A DNA stretch of 59,013 bases from contig CAMYVD010000010.1 in assembly GCA_947302205.1 (NCBI GenBank), forward strand, positions 1 through 59,013, in the 5' to 3' direction. The notes under the pieces are model-generated. The model was not told the origin of the DNA and made no database searches. It saw only the letters and a list, made by a program, of their open reading frames with translations. This stretch comes from an uncultured Bacteroidales bacterium (GTDB lineage: Bacteria > Bacteroidota > Bacteroidia > Bacteroidales > F082). Shown one piece after another: positions 42,566 to 52,100 of the stretch; positions within the stretch are counted from its first letter, which is position 1; each line of letters starts with the position of its first letter. The translations under genes and the position numbers were made by a program.

Positions 42566-44080
42566 TTATTTCGGGATTCTAAACATACGTCTCCAGCGGA
42601 TGCCGCCGTTCACTTTATCAACGGACAGCCACACGAAGACAGCCTTGCCAACAATATGGTTCTCAGGCACAAAGCCCCAGTAGCGCGAGTCAGCCGAGTT
42701 ATGGCGGTTGTCACCCATCATCCAATAGTAATCCATCGCGAAGGTGTAACTGTCAGCGGGTTGACCATCGATGTAAATCTGATCGCCTTTCACTTGCAGG
42801 TCGTGCAACTCGTAGGCATGGATGATGCGTTCGTAAAGCGGCAGGTTTTCCAGGGTCAGCTGGATGGTCTCACCTTTCTTGGGCAGCACGATGGGGCCGT
42901 AGTTATCGACATTCCACGGATAGAGGTCGGGACGGTGCGGGAAAATCTCGTAGTTGATGCCTTCGCCTGCAGTAGTGACATTGCGTTCCGCCGAGGTGAT
43001 AAACGAGAGCTGGCGCAGTTCCTCAGCCACTTTCTCACTGATGTTCAGGATGGCCTCGTTGGGATTGGCACCACGGTAAGCCTCGGTGATGTTGTATTTG
43101 TCGAGGATACGCTTGTTGATGCCGTTGCCAGTGGTGGTGACGGTATAGTTGAACTGCATGTTCTCAGGCTGGAAGCCTTTTTCGCCGTTGATATACACAA
43201 TGCCGTCAATGATCTGGAGCTTGTCGCCAGGCATGCCGATAAGGCGTTTCACATAGTTCTCACGCTTATCGACCGGATGGGCGATGACTTTGCCGAAGGT
43301 CTCATGGTCGTTCCATACCCTTTCACGCCCGTATTCACGGACAAGGTCGTAGTAGCTCACGCTGCTCTGGAACTTATCGCACACGGTGTCGCCGGCAGGA
43401 TAGTTGAACACGATGGGGTCGTTGCGCTTGATGGTGGAGGTGCCGGGATAACGGTGATAGGGCAACTTAATCCACTCCACATACGACTTCTTTGTGGTAC
43501 TGAAAGGCAGGGTGTTGTGCACAAACGGGAATGAGAGCGGTGTATTGGGGCGCTTGGGGCCGTAGTGTATCTTACTGACGATGAGATAGTCACCAACACA
43601 GAGCGACTTCTCCATGCTGGAGGTCGGGATGGTGAAAGCCTCGAACACGTAGGTGCGGATGATGAGGGCGGCTACCACGGCAAACACGATGGCATCAAAC
43701 CACTCGCGGGCAGCCGTTTTCTTGGGTCTTGTGGTCTTATCAGGATCCTGATACTTATCGTACTTCACGATGAGCGGGAAGAAGACAAACGGAAGGATGG
43801 CCGCCATAAACTCCTCCCACACCTTGAATCGTCCGAAACATTTGCCCAGCTCAACAAGCATCAGCAGAAGCATGAAGATGTTGATGTACGGGAAGACGAT
43901 GAAAAACCACCACCAGAATTTCCTGTTTTTGCGGATGATTTTCAGCATCACGTAGATGTTGAAATATGGGATGATGGAATAATAGCCCTTTTGACCAGCG
44001 GCCTCAAACTGTTTCCAGCAAAAGGCAAAAGGCACTGTGAACAGGGCTGGAACAAGGATGATGAAAAGTATCAGTGACAT
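42566..44080 (-). CDS. lepB: Signal peptidase I, long Bacteroidota form
   Basis: A 504-residue inner-membrane peptidase. The first 90 residues form extra hydrophobic helices (DUF5684-like) not found in E. coli LepB. The catalytic part follows a further transmembrane segment: P-T-S-S-M-E-K holds the nucleophile Ser155 and Y-V-K-R-L-I-G-M-P-G-D holds the general-base lysine. A large insertion separates these from M-G-D-N-R-H-N-S-A-D-S-R, the conserved box E. It removes signal peptides from exported proteins. The ATG at 44080 was chosen over a GTG 21 bases earlier. A -7-like TACCTTTG lies at 44142-44135. Confidence 0.94.
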   Translation of the reverse strand: MSLILFIILVPALFTVPFAFCWKQFEAAGQKGYYSIIPYFNIYVMLKIIRKNRKFWWWFFIVFPYINIFMLLLMLVELGKCFGRFKVWEEFMAAILPFVFFPLIVKYDKYQDPDKTTRPKKTAAREWFDAIVFAVVAALIIRTYVFEAFTIPTSSMEKSLCVGDYLIVSKIHYGPKRPNTPLSFPFVHNTLPFSTTKKSYVEWIKLPYHRYPGTSTIKRNDPIVFNYPAGDTVCDKFQSSVSYYDLVREYGRERVWNDHETFGKVIAHPVDKRENYVKRLIGMPGDKLQIIDGIVYINGEKGFQPENMQFNYTVTTTGNGINKRILDKYNITEAYRGANPNEAILNISEKVAEELRQLSFITSAERNVTTAGEGINYEIFPHRPDLYPWNVDNYGPIVLPKKGETIQLTLENLPLYERIIHAYELHDLQVKGDQIYIDGQPADSYTFAMDYYWMMGDNRHNSADSRYWGFVPENHIVGKAVFVWLSVDKVNGGIRWRRMFRIPK

Positions 44081-44150
44081 GGTTAAACAATACGATTTCA
44101 CTAAGAACGCACACCGCTCTTATTTATTATTTTGCAAAGGTAACAAAAAT

Positions 44151-44178
44151 CGCCGTCAAAAGGAAGGTTTTGACGGCG
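44151..44178 (-). terminator. Terminator after dapB
   Basis: A perfect 11-pair hairpin (CGCCGTCAAAA / TTTTGACGGCG, six-base loop), followed on the minus strand by ATTTTTG. It ends 8 bp past the dapB stop and also separates it from lepB. Confidence 0.85.
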
Positions 44179-44186
44179 AGAAGTTT

Positions 44187-44897
44187 TCAACAAAAAAGGC
44201 TTTCCATGGTAAACACCCCGGTTTTCCCAATTAGGAACTGTGCAGCGGCGAGTGCGCCTTGGGCCAAACCTTCGCGGCTGAAGGCCTCGTGGGTGAGGGT
44301 GATGCGGTCGGCGGATGATTGGGCCGTGATACTGTGGATGCCAAAGACTTCGCCCTCGCGGGTGACTTCGATGGGAAGGACCGTGTCAGGACATGGCTCT
44401 TCAATGCTCCAACGCTGGTAGCGGCTGTTTTCGGAGATAATGTCGTTGGCGAGTTTGGCCGCCGTGCCACTGGGCTTGTCAAGCTTATGGATGTGATGTG
44501 TTTCAGCCACTTTCAGTGCATAGCCATACCGCTCAGCAAAACGGGCCAGTTGTTTGTTCATCACAAACACCAGGTTCATTCCGATGCTGAAATTGGGGGC
44601 GTAAAACAGGCTCTGTCCCTCGCTTAAACAACGTTTTTTGACTTCGTCAAGACGATCGTACCAAGCGGTGGTACCCACCACAATGGGCAAATGCAGGTCA
44701 AAACACCTGTTAATGTTGGCAAATGCCTGGTCAGGTTGGCTGAATTCGATGGCCACATCGGCCTTTTTGAGGAGTCCAAGGCGTTCGTTCCATTCCTGCT
44801 CGTTGTCGATGGTAACTACAATTTCATGACCTTGGACAAGGGCGTTTTTCTCCACCTCGTGGCCCATTTTTCCGTATCCTAAGAGCGCTATTTTCAT
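44187..44897 (-). CDS. dapB: 4-hydroxy-tetrahydrodipicolinate reductase
   Basis: A 236-residue Rossmann enzyme of lysine and diaminopimelate synthesis. A-L-L-G-Y-G-K-M-G-H binds NAD(P)H and H-H-I-H-K-L-D-K-P-S-G-T-A is the substrate-binding signature with the catalytic His/Lys pair. It reduces hydroxy-tetrahydrodipicolinate to tetrahydrodipicolinate. The Met of M-K-I-A-L-L-G-Y was chosen as start; the open frame runs upstream into the DUF5683 gene, which ends one base before it. Confidence 0.94.
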   Translation of the reverse strand: MKIALLGYGKMGHEVEKNALVQGHEIVVTIDNEQEWNERLGLLKKADVAIEFSQPDQAFANINRCFDLHLPIVVGTTAWYDRLDEVKKRCLSEGQSLFYAPNFSIGMNLVFVMNKQLARFAERYGYALKVAETHHIHKLDKPSGTAAKLANDIISENSRYQRWSIEEPCPDTVLPIEVTREGEVFGIHSITAQSSADRITLTHEAFSREGLAQGALAAAQFLIGKTGVFTMESLFC

Positions 44898-44898
44898 A

Positions 44899-45474
44899 TC
44901 AAAATTTGAATGAGAGGGTAAGTCCCGTTTGCCTGCTTCCCGCGAAAGCGAGATTCGGCGCCGAGGGAAGCGAAAAGGCAGGATCGACCGCAAGACTGAG
45001 GTCGTCACTGATATCGTAAGAATACAAATGCCCATCCACGGTGGCATCAACGATGTTCAGTCCATACCAAGCCACAAGGATGATGCAGAACAGTTCAAAG
45101 TCGTGGCGATACGATTCTTTATAGGTCTGCAACTGGCCCTCCTGATAGATACTGGCTAGATACAACTCCTTCTCGGTTGGCGTCACGCCTTCGTCAAGAT
45201 CGCCTGTCTTGATTTTATAGGCGTTGAGAAAAGTCCTGTAATCCCTATAATTGGCGTATGCCAAATAGCCGAAGCCGCCGAAACCGGCATAAACGATGGG
45301 CACCTTCCACCACTTGCCGTTGTAAATCTGCCCCAATCCAGGCAGGCAGGCCGACATGATGGTGGCTTTTTGAGGGCTATGTTCCTTTTTTGCCACACCT
45401 TGGGCGTGCACCGTTGATGAAAACAACAGGGCCACTCCCAAAAATAGGATAAGGTGTGAACGGGAACGTGCCAT
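44899..45474 (-). CDS. DUF5683 membrane protein
   Basis: A 191-residue protein with an N-terminal signal or anchor (about 7-24, V-H-A-Q), a membrane segment with L-P-G-L-G-Q-I-Y-N-G-K-W-W-K-V-P, and another hydrophobic stretch near 135. This pattern identifies DUF5683, a Bacteroidota family of unknown function found between parB and dapB or nearby. The G-Q-I-Y-N-G-K motif resembles that of TM2-like small membrane domains. It overlaps the parB stop by one base and precedes dapB by one, so the cluster is an operon. Confidence 0.85.
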   Translation of the reverse strand: MARSRSHLILFLGVALLFSSTVHAQGVAKKEHSPQKATIMSACLPGLGQIYNGKWWKVPIVYAGFGGFGYLAYANYRDYRTFLNAYKIKTGDLDEGVTPTEKELYLASIYQEGQLQTYKESYRHDFELFCIILVAWYGLNIVDATVDGHLYSYDISDDLSLAVDPAFSLPSAPNLAFAGSRQTGLTLSFKF

Positions 45475-46373
45475 TATTGCTTGTTGAAGAGTGCGATGAT
45501 ACGGTCGAATTCCTCCTGGTTCTTGAAATCGATGACCACGCTGCCCTGCCCTTTGAGATTGCGTTTGACCTTCACTTTGGTATTAAGTGCCTGTGAAAGG
45601 GTCTTGATCTGCGCCTTGAAGTGGTCAGGGAGGTAGTTCGTCTGCTTACGCTGTTCCTTGTTTTCCTCAGCGGTAGTCTTGGCCTTATTGGCAAGTTCCT
45701 CGGTCTGGCGGACATTGAGGTCGTCTTCGATGATCTGCTGGAGGAGTTTCAGTTGGGCTTCCTTGTCCTCGATATTAATCAGGGCGCGGGCATGAGCCAT
45801 ACTGATATGACCGTCGCGAAGAGCAATCTGGATCTCAGCCGGAAGCTTCAGCAGGCGCAAGAAGTTGGCGATGGCGGAGCGGCTCTTGCCGACCTTGTCG
45901 CTCAGCTGTTCTTGGGTAAGGTTGCACTCGTCGATGAGGCGCTGGTAGGAAATGGCCACCTCGATGGCATTGAGGTTCTCGCGGTGAATGTTTTCGATCA
46001 AGGCGAGTTCAAGCATCTGCTCATCGTTGGCGATACGGATGAAAGCCGGAATCTTGGCCAGACCAGCAAGCTTGGATGCCCTGAGACGGCGTTCGCCGGA
46101 AATCAACTGATAGCGGTTGTAACCCAGTTTACGCACGGTGACAGGCTGGATGATACCCTGTTCCTTAATGGATTGGGCGAGTTCTGCCAAAGCCACTTCG
46201 TCGAATTCAGTACGAGGCTGGAATGGGTTGGCCTCGATGAGGTTGATGTCGATTTCAGCCACGGCACCAGCCACATAATCGCCGCTGATGTCACGGCTGG
46301 TGATGTCGGTCTCAGGACTCTGAAGGATGGCGTCCAATCCGCGACCCAGTCCTCTTTTCTTATTTTCAGGCAT
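45474..46373 (-). CDS. parB: Chromosome partitioning protein ParB
   Basis: A 299-residue ParB/Spo0J/Noc protein. An N-terminal K-R-G-L-G-R-G-L-D-A-I contacts ParA; N-P-F-Q-P-R and G-E-R-R-L-R-A-S form the CTP-binding ParB/Srx fold; a helix-turn-helix (about 145-200, L-S-D-K-V-G-K-S-R-S) binds parS; a C-terminal dimerisation part ends the protein. It spreads around parS to load SMC and to drive origin segregation. The ATG at 46373 is used; a TTG six bases earlier is less likely. No parS was seen in the window. Confidence 0.95.
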   Translation of the reverse strand: MPENKKRGLGRGLDAILQSPETDITSRDISGDYVAGAVAEIDINLIEANPFQPRTEFDEVALAELAQSIKEQGIIQPVTVRKLGYNRYQLISGERRLRASKLAGLAKIPAFIRIANDEQMLELALIENIHRENLNAIEVAISYQRLIDECNLTQEQLSDKVGKSRSAIANFLRLLKLPAEIQIALRDGHISMAHARALINIEDKEAQLKLLQQIIEDDLNVRQTEELANKAKTTAEENKEQRKQTNYLPDHFKAQIKTLSQALNTKVKVKRNLKGQGSVVIDFKNQEEFDRIIALFNKQ

Positions 46374-46381
46374 TGTCAATT

Positions 46382-47152
46382 CTAATTAATTTGATTCTTT
46401 TCCAATATTTCTCTCGCCAGGTTCAGGTAGTTGATGGCACCGATGGAGCCGGCGTCGTGCATGATGATAGTCTTGCCGAAACTGGGGGCTTCGCCGAGGC
46501 GGGTGTTGCGGTTGATGATAGTGTTGAACACCATGTCCTGGAAATGCATCTTGACTTCTTCCACCACCTGTTTGGAGAGGCGCAGGCGGGTGTCGAACAT
46601 CGTGAGCAGGATGCCTTCGATGTCCAGGTTGGGATTCAGGCGAGTCTGCACGATCTTGATGGTATTCAAGAGTTTGCCCAAGCCTTCGAGGGCAAAGTAT
46701 TCGCACTGTACAGGGATGATGACCGAATCGGATGCGGTGAGCGCATTGACGGTGACCAGTCCTAGTGACGGAGAGCAGTCGATGATGATGAATTCATACT
46801 CACCCTTGATCTGGTCGAGGGTCTTTTTCATCATGTGTTCCCTGTCGGGCAGGTTGATCATCTCGATCTCAGCGCCCACAAGGTCGATATGGGCGGGCAA
46901 CAGGAAGAGGTTGGGGGTCTCGGTTTCCACGATGACCTCGTGCGGGTTGGTGCCGTCAATGATGCACTCGTAAACGCTGGTGCCGATCTCTTTAGGGTTA
47001 AAGCCCACACCTGAGGTGGCATTGGCCTGTGGGTCGGCGTCGATGAGCAACGTCTTATGGTCGAGGACGGCAAGGCTGGCAGCCAAATTGATGGCTGTGG
47101 TGGTCTTCCCTACTCCGCCTTTTTGGTTTGCTATGGCTATGATTTTTCCCAT
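46382..47152 (-). CDS. parA: Chromosome partitioning ATPase ParA (Soj)
   Basis: A 256-residue deviant-Walker ATPase. K-G-G-V-G-K-T-T at 11-18 includes the signature lysine K11 and the P-loop K16; I-I-D-C-S-P-S-L-G is the Walker B/A' region. It binds DNA nonspecifically as an ATP dimer and moves ParB-parS complexes. It starts the parA-parB-DUF5683-dapB operon. Upstream, a -7 box TACTTTTG is on the minus strand at 47186-47179, without a clear -33, and a perfect 10-bp inverted repeat lies at 47226-47254. Confidence 0.96.
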   Translation of the reverse strand: MGKIIAIANQKGGVGKTTTAINLAASLAVLDHKTLLIDADPQANATSGVGFNPKEIGTSVYECIIDGTNPHEVIVETETPNLFLLPAHIDLVGAEIEMINLPDREHMMKKTLDQIKGEYEFIIIDCSPSLGLVTVNALTASDSVIIPVQCEYFALEGLGKLLNTIKIVQTRLNPNLDIEGILLTMFDTRLRLSKQVVEEVKMHFQDMVFNTIINRNTRLGEAPSFGKTIIMHDAGSIGAINYLNLAREILEKNQIN

Positions 47153-47225
47153 GGATTATTGTCTGATTTTACCGTTGGCAAAAGTACGTTTTTTGGCCGT
47201 TTTTGTTGTTTTCGGGAAATGAAAG

Positions 47226-47254
47226 TTATCAACAACGAAAACTATTGTTGATAA
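47226..47254. promoter_or_regulatory. Perfect inverted repeat upstream of parA, DnaA-box-like
   Basis: TTATCAACAA (47226-47235) and TTGTTGATAA (47245-47254) are exact inverses with a nine-base spacer. Each arm differs at one position from the DnaA box TTATCCACA. It could be a ParA/ParB operator or a pair of weak DnaA sites. Confidence 0.45.
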
Positions 47255-47284
47255 AAAAAGGGGCCGCATTTTTGATGCGGCCCC
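47253..47284 (-). terminator. Terminator after the DUF3276 gene
   Basis: Perfect 10-pair GC-rich hairpin (GGGGCCGCAT / ATGCGGCCCC, five-base loop) with a run of seven T on the minus strand. It lies 22 bp past the stop codon. Confidence 0.9.
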
Positions 47285-47306
47285 TGAGGTCTTTTCCAAA
47301 ACGGAA

Positions 47307-47657
47307 TCAGTTGTTCTTGTCCAAATCGTCGAACCACTTGTCGAGGCCGTCCTCGTTGTTGGCAGCGGGTTCCTCGTTGTAGTCCTCAGGATAAACGCCA
47401 GTCTCAATGAAATTGATGGCATCGCCCAAAGCCTTTGAAACCTTCTCAAAATCTTCCTTATAGAGGAAAATCTTGTGCTTTTCAAAGAAGAAGCGGTTTT
47501 GCTCATTGTCGAAACGGCGCTTGCTTTCTGTTATGGTGAGGTATTTCTCATCGTTCTTGGTAGTTTTCACATCGAAGAAATAAGTTCTTTTCCCTGCTCT
47601 GACTGCTTTCGAGAACAAATCTTCCTTCTCATTCATCATTTCTTTTTCTTCCATCAT
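47307..47657 (-). CDS. DUF3276 / PUR-domain nucleic-acid-binding protein
   Basis: A 116-residue protein. The core (about 15-85) with R-T-Y-F-F-D-V-K-T-T-K-N and Y-L-T-I-T-E-S-K matches the bacterial PUR domain (DUF3276), a fold that binds single-stranded DNA or RNA; the Borrelia relative is a nucleic-acid-binding regulator. An acidic tail ends the protein. The start at M-M-E-E-K was chosen; further upstream codons overlap the promoter. It is divergent from the exonuclease gene and has its own terminator, so it is monocistronic. Confidence 0.85.
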   Translation of the reverse strand: MMEEKEMMNEKEDLFSKAVRAGKRTYFFDVKTTKNDEKYLTITESKRRFDNEQNRFFFEKHKIFLYKEDFEKVSKALGDAINFIETGVYPEDYNEEPAANNEDGLDKWFDDLDKNN

Positions 47658-47689
47658 ATCTTTTCTTTTTATAAGTTTGAAAAATCGCA

Positions 47690-47721
47690 CAAAGGTAAAA
47701 CAATTTCTACTATCTTTGCAA
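47690..47721 (-). promoter_or_regulatory. Promoter of the DUF3276 gene
   Basis: On the minus strand TTG (47721-47719) and TACCTTTG (47697-47690) are 21 bp apart. The -33 element overlaps the -7 box of the divergent exonuclease gene. Confidence 0.6.
47711..47718 (+). promoter_or_regulatory. -7 element of the exonuclease gene
   Basis: TATCTTTG lies 26 bp before the ATG. No -33 TTG was found at the right distance. Confidence 0.55.
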
Positions 47722-47744
47722 AAAAGATAAAAAATTTTAAATCC

Positions 47745-48563
47745 ATGGAATTGAACTTGAAACGGCCCGTAGTCTTTTTCGATTTGGAGACTACGGGATT
47801 GAACACCTCACACGACCGGATCGTTGAAATCAGCATTTTACGCGTGAACGTAGACGGCACCGAAGAGCAACGCACATGGTTGCTCAACCCGGAAATGCAC
47901 ATCTCAGAGGAAGCCTCTGCGGTACACGGTTATACCGACCTCATGGTGGCCAACCAACCGACTTTCCGCGACAAGGCCAAGGAAATCGCCCAGTTCATCG
48001 GCAATGCCGACATGGCGGGCTACAATATCCTGAAGTTCGACCTTCCGATGCTCATGGAGGAGTTTCTCCGTGTGGAATGTGAGTTTGACCTGAAAGACCG
48101 CAATTTCATCGATGTGATGAACATCTTCATGAAGATGGAGCCCCGCACACTGAAAGGCGCCTACCGCTTCTTCTGCCACGAGGAACTTGAAGGAGCCCAC
48201 GGCGCAGGAGCCGATACGAAAGCCACTTACGAAGTGCTGAAGGCCATGCTCGACAGGTACCAAGGCGTTGATTACGAAGACTCCAAAGGCGTGAAATCAC
48301 AAGGCCCCGTCAACGACATGAAGGAACTGTCGCAATTCTCGGCACATCACCAAAACGCCGACCTTTCGGGGCAGATCATCTACGATGCCGAGGGCAAGGA
48401 AGTGTTCCAATTCGGCAAGCACAAAGGCCAACGGGTGGAAGACGTGTTCCGCATGGAGCCGTCATACTATTCTTGGATGATGAACAGCGACTTCCCGCTC
48501 TACACCAAGAAGCTCATCACTGCCATCAAGCTCAGGATGGGTGGCAAAAACGCACGTTATTGA
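47745..48563 (+). CDS. DEDDh 3'-5' exonuclease, DNA polymerase III epsilon-like
   Basis: A 272-residue protein. V-F-F-D-L-E-T-T-G-L contributes D13 and E15 of the DEDDh active site, and A-H-G-A-G-A-D-T-K-A-T near 150 gives the His and last Asp. The C-terminal part (F-Q-F-G-K-H-K-G-Q-R-V) is an added domain often seen in Bacteroidota members. It probably trims 3' ends in proofreading or repair. The ATG at 47745 was chosen because the motif starts at once; the frame is open far upstream. The next gene begins one base after its stop. Confidence 0.88.
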   Translation: MELNLKRPVVFFDLETTGLNTSHDRIVEISILRVNVDGTEEQRTWLLNPEMHISEEASAVHGYTDLMVANQPTFRDKAKEIAQFIGNADMAGYNILKFDLPMLMEEFLRVECEFDLKDRNFIDVMNIFMKMEPRTLKGAYRFFCHEELEGAHGAGADTKATYEVLKAMLDRYQGVDYEDSKGVKSQGPVNDMKELSQFSAHHQNADLSGQIIYDAEGKEVFQFGKHKGQRVEDVFRMEPSYYSWMMNSDFPLYTKKLITAIKLRMGGKNARY

Positions 48564-48564
48564 C

Positions 48565-49176
48565 ATGAAAATCATCTGCATAGGAAGAAACTACCTGGCG
48601 CATATCGCCGAGTTGGACCGTGAACTGCCCACCGAGCCGCTCTTCTTCATGAAGCCGGCCTCGGCCCTATTGCTACCACACAATCCTTTTTTTTATCCCG
48701 ACTTTTCGAAAGAGATCCACTATGAGACGGAACTGGTAATAAGAATTTGCAAGCCAGGACGTTCCATTGAGGAAAAGTTTGCCCATAAATATTACGATGC
48801 CATCACCGTGGGCATCGACTTCACCGCCCGTGACCTGCAGCGGCGTTGCATTGAAAAAGGACAGCCTTGGGAAATCGCCAAAGCCTTCGACAGCTCGGCA
48901 CCCATAGGCGAATTCAAGCCCATCAGCACGTTGAAAGACCCTCAAAACATCAGCTTCGGCATGAAACTGAATGGCGAATGGGCACAACAGGGACAGAGCG
49001 CCGACATGATCTTCAACTTCGACCGGATCGTTTCACACGTATCGCATTTCGTGACGCTGAAAGAAGGCGATTATATCTTTACAGGTACACCTCGTGGTGT
49101 AGGAGAGGTTCACATCGGCGACAAGCTTGAAATGTTCCTGGAAGACGAATTGGTATTTTGGTTTAATGTGAAATAA
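48565..49176 (+). CDS. Fumarylacetoacetate hydrolase family protein
   Basis: A 203-residue FAH-fold enzyme. I-C-I-G-R-N-Y at the start, E-T-E-L-V-I-R-I, D-F-T-A-R-D-L-Q and G-T-P-R-G-V-G-E are family motifs that bind a divalent metal and a 2-oxo-acid substrate. Relatives include oxaloacetate tautomerase/decarboxylase and acylpyruvases; the compact size and motifs resemble the FAHD1/YcgM type. The start at M-K-I-I-C was used. It follows the exonuclease gene directly. Confidence 0.88.
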   Translation: MKIICIGRNYLAHIAELDRELPTEPLFFMKPASALLLPHNPFFYPDFSKEIHYETELVIRICKPGRSIEEKFAHKYYDAITVGIDFTARDLQRRCIEKGQPWEIAKAFDSSAPIGEFKPISTLKDPQNISFGMKLNGEWAQQGQSADMIFNFDRIVSHVSHFVTLKEGDYIFTGTPRGVGEVHIGDKLEMFLEDELVFWFNVK

Positions 49177-49191
49177 ATATACTGACCTACG

Positions 49192-52100
49192 ATGAAAAAA
49201 CTGTTTTTAATTGCTCTATGCTTCATTGGATTACAAGCAAGCGCGCAGCCGCTGTGGATGCGCTATAACGTGATTTCGCCTCAAGGTGACAAGATTGCCT
49301 TCTGTTACAAAGGCGACGTGTATGTGGTGCCTACCGGAGGTGGCAAAGCCCTTCAGCTGACCACTTCGCCATCGTACGAAACCCAGCCCATTTGGTCACC
49401 TGACGGCAAGACCATTGCCTTCGCTTCGGATCGCAACGGCAACTACGACATCTACACGGTCTCTGCCGAAGGCGGGATGGCCCAGCGCGTCACCACCAAC
49501 TCAGCCTACGAAACGCCTTTGGCCTTCTCACCTGACGGCAAGGAGATCTACTTCTCGGCACAGATCCAGAAACCGGCTGAAAACATCCAGTTTCCTGCCA
49601 GTTGGATCACTGAACTTTACAAGATAAGTGTTAAGGGCGGTCGCCCTGAGCAAGTGGTGGCAGTGCCCGTATGCAGCCTTTCGTTCGACAAGGACGGCCA
49701 ATCATTCCTTTACTACGACCGCAAGGGCAGCGAAAACATCTGGCGCAAACACCATGTTTCGTCAGTAGCCCGCGACGTGGTGTATTATGACGCCAAGAAA
49801 GGCACGCACACTATCCTGACCACCAACGTTGGCGAAGACCGTGATCCACGATACCTGCCCGGCTATCAGGAAGTGGTGTTCCTCAGCGAACGCAACGGTG
49901 GCAGTTTCAATGTTTATAAGGCCCCCATCGACAACCTTGAGAAAGCCGAGGCCGTGACTCGCTACAAGACCCACCCCGTGCGTTTTCTGAGCGTGGCCGA
50001 CAACGGCGTGATTTGCTATGGCTACATGGGTGAGATCTATGCTCATCATGTGGGCGAAAAACCCAAGAAAGTACAGGTAGAAATTGTCAACGACCAACCT
50101 ACGGAGCAAATCGAGAAGAAGGATTTCAAAGGCGCAGGCAACTTCAACATCAGTCAAGACGGCAAGCTGGTGGCCTTCACTTCCCGTGGTGAAGTGTTTG
50201 TGACCGGTGCCGACGAATATGCCACCACCAAGCAAATCACTCACACACCACAGCCTGAGCGCAGTCCCTCGTTTTCGAAAGACGGACGCACCCTCGTCTA
50301 TGCTTCCGAACGTGACGGCTACTGGAACCTCTATCAGGCCACCATTGAACGCAAGGACGACTACAACTTCGTCTACGCCACCTTGATCGACGAGAAACCT
50401 TTGTTTGAGTTTAAAGACGGCATTGAGCGTAGCAACCCGGAGTATTCGCCCGATGGTAAGGAAATCGCCTTTATCGAGAATCGCAACATCCTGAAAGTCT
50501 ATAATATAGAATCAAAGGAAGTGCGTCAGATCACCGATGGCACACAGCACTACGGCAGTTTGGGCTATGAATGGTCACCCGACGGAAAATGGTTCGTAGT
50601 GACCTTGATCACCCACATGCGCGATCCTTATTCGGATGTCGGCATCGTGTCGGCCAACGGTGATATGAAGATTTACAACATCACCGAGAGTGCCTACTTC
50701 GACGATGACCCGCAGTGGGTGTTGGATGGTAATGCAATCATTTACAATTCAGATAGATACGGCATGCGCTCCCATGCATCATGGGGAAGCCAACGGGATG
50801 CTTTCATCGCTTTCTTGAACCAAGACGCCTACGACAAGTTCCGCTTGAACAAAGAGGAATACGCCCTGTTGAAAGAAACCGAGAAAGCCTCCAAAGAAGA
50901 TAAAAAGGACGAGAAGAAAGACGAAAAATCCAAGGAAAACAAGACGATTGAAATCGACTTAGACCATCTTCAGGACCGTATCATTCGACTGACCCCGATG
51001 TCGTCGAGCTTAAGCGGAATGGCCCTATCGAAAGACGGTGACAAGTTCTATTTCATGACCTCGTTCGAAAAAGGCTATGATTTGTGGGAGATGGACGTCC
51101 GCGAGAAGTCGATGAAGATCACCAAGAAGCTTGGGCAAGGTGGCGCCGGCCTTAAAATGATGGGTGACAACCTTTTCCTGCTCTCAGGCAATAGCATTCA
51201 GAAGTTCGACAAAGGCGGCAAGTCAACTTCCATCAAATACGACGCCACCATGCAACTCGACCATGCCGCCGAGCGTGAATACATGTTCAATCATGTGTTT
51301 TTGCAGACGGAGAAACGCTTCTTCATGAAGGATCATCATGGCGTGGATCTTGATTTGATGAAGGATGCCTATCAGCCCTTCCTCACGCAGATCAACAACA
51401 ACTACGACTTCTCAGAGATGCTGAGCGAGATTCTAGGCGAACTCAACGTGTCGCACACCGGCTCAGGCTATCGCCTCTCAAACCGTGGTGGCGACGCTAC
51501 CGCTGAGTTTGGCGTTCTCATCGACCTCAACTACAAAGGCGACGGATTGAAGATTGCCGAAGTGGTGGAAGGCGGACCGTTCGACAAAGGGAAATCAAAG
51601 GTCAAGGCTGGATGCATCATTGAGAAGATCGACGGCGTGGAGATCAAGAAAGGCATGGACTATTATCCACTGCTCAACAACAAAGCCGGCAAGACCGTGT
51701 TGGTAACGGTTTCCGAAGGCAAGAACTCTTGGGAAGAGACCGTGAAGCCCATCAGCCACGGCACCATGAACGAGCTACTCTACAATCGTTGGATAAAGCA
51801 CAACGAGGCCACGGTTGCCAAGCTTTCCAAAGGCAAGTTAGGCTACGTCCACATCCGCAGCATGGGCGATGCCAGCTACCGCGACGTCTATTCACAGATT
51901 TTAGGCAAATACAACCTTTGCGACGGTGTGGTGATCGACACCCGTTTCAACGGCGGCGGCCGTCTGCACGAAGACATCGAGATCCTGTTCAGCGGCGAGA
52001 AATATCTTGAGCAGGTGATCAACGACAGCGTGGCCTGCGTGATGCCGTCACGGCGCTACAACAAGCCATCGGTAATGATCATCGGCGAGGCCAACTATAG

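Noticed and set aside
42182-43534. A 450-codon open frame on the plus strand opposite ftsK and lepB
   Set aside because: It is an antisense shadow: no recognisable domain, low-complexity composition, and it crosses two well-supported genes.
47153-47306. A parS centromere or oriC beside parA
   Set aside because: No sequence like the TGTTTCACGTGAAACA parS consensus was seen, and one inverted pair of DnaA-like sites is too little for an origin. No dnaA gene is near.
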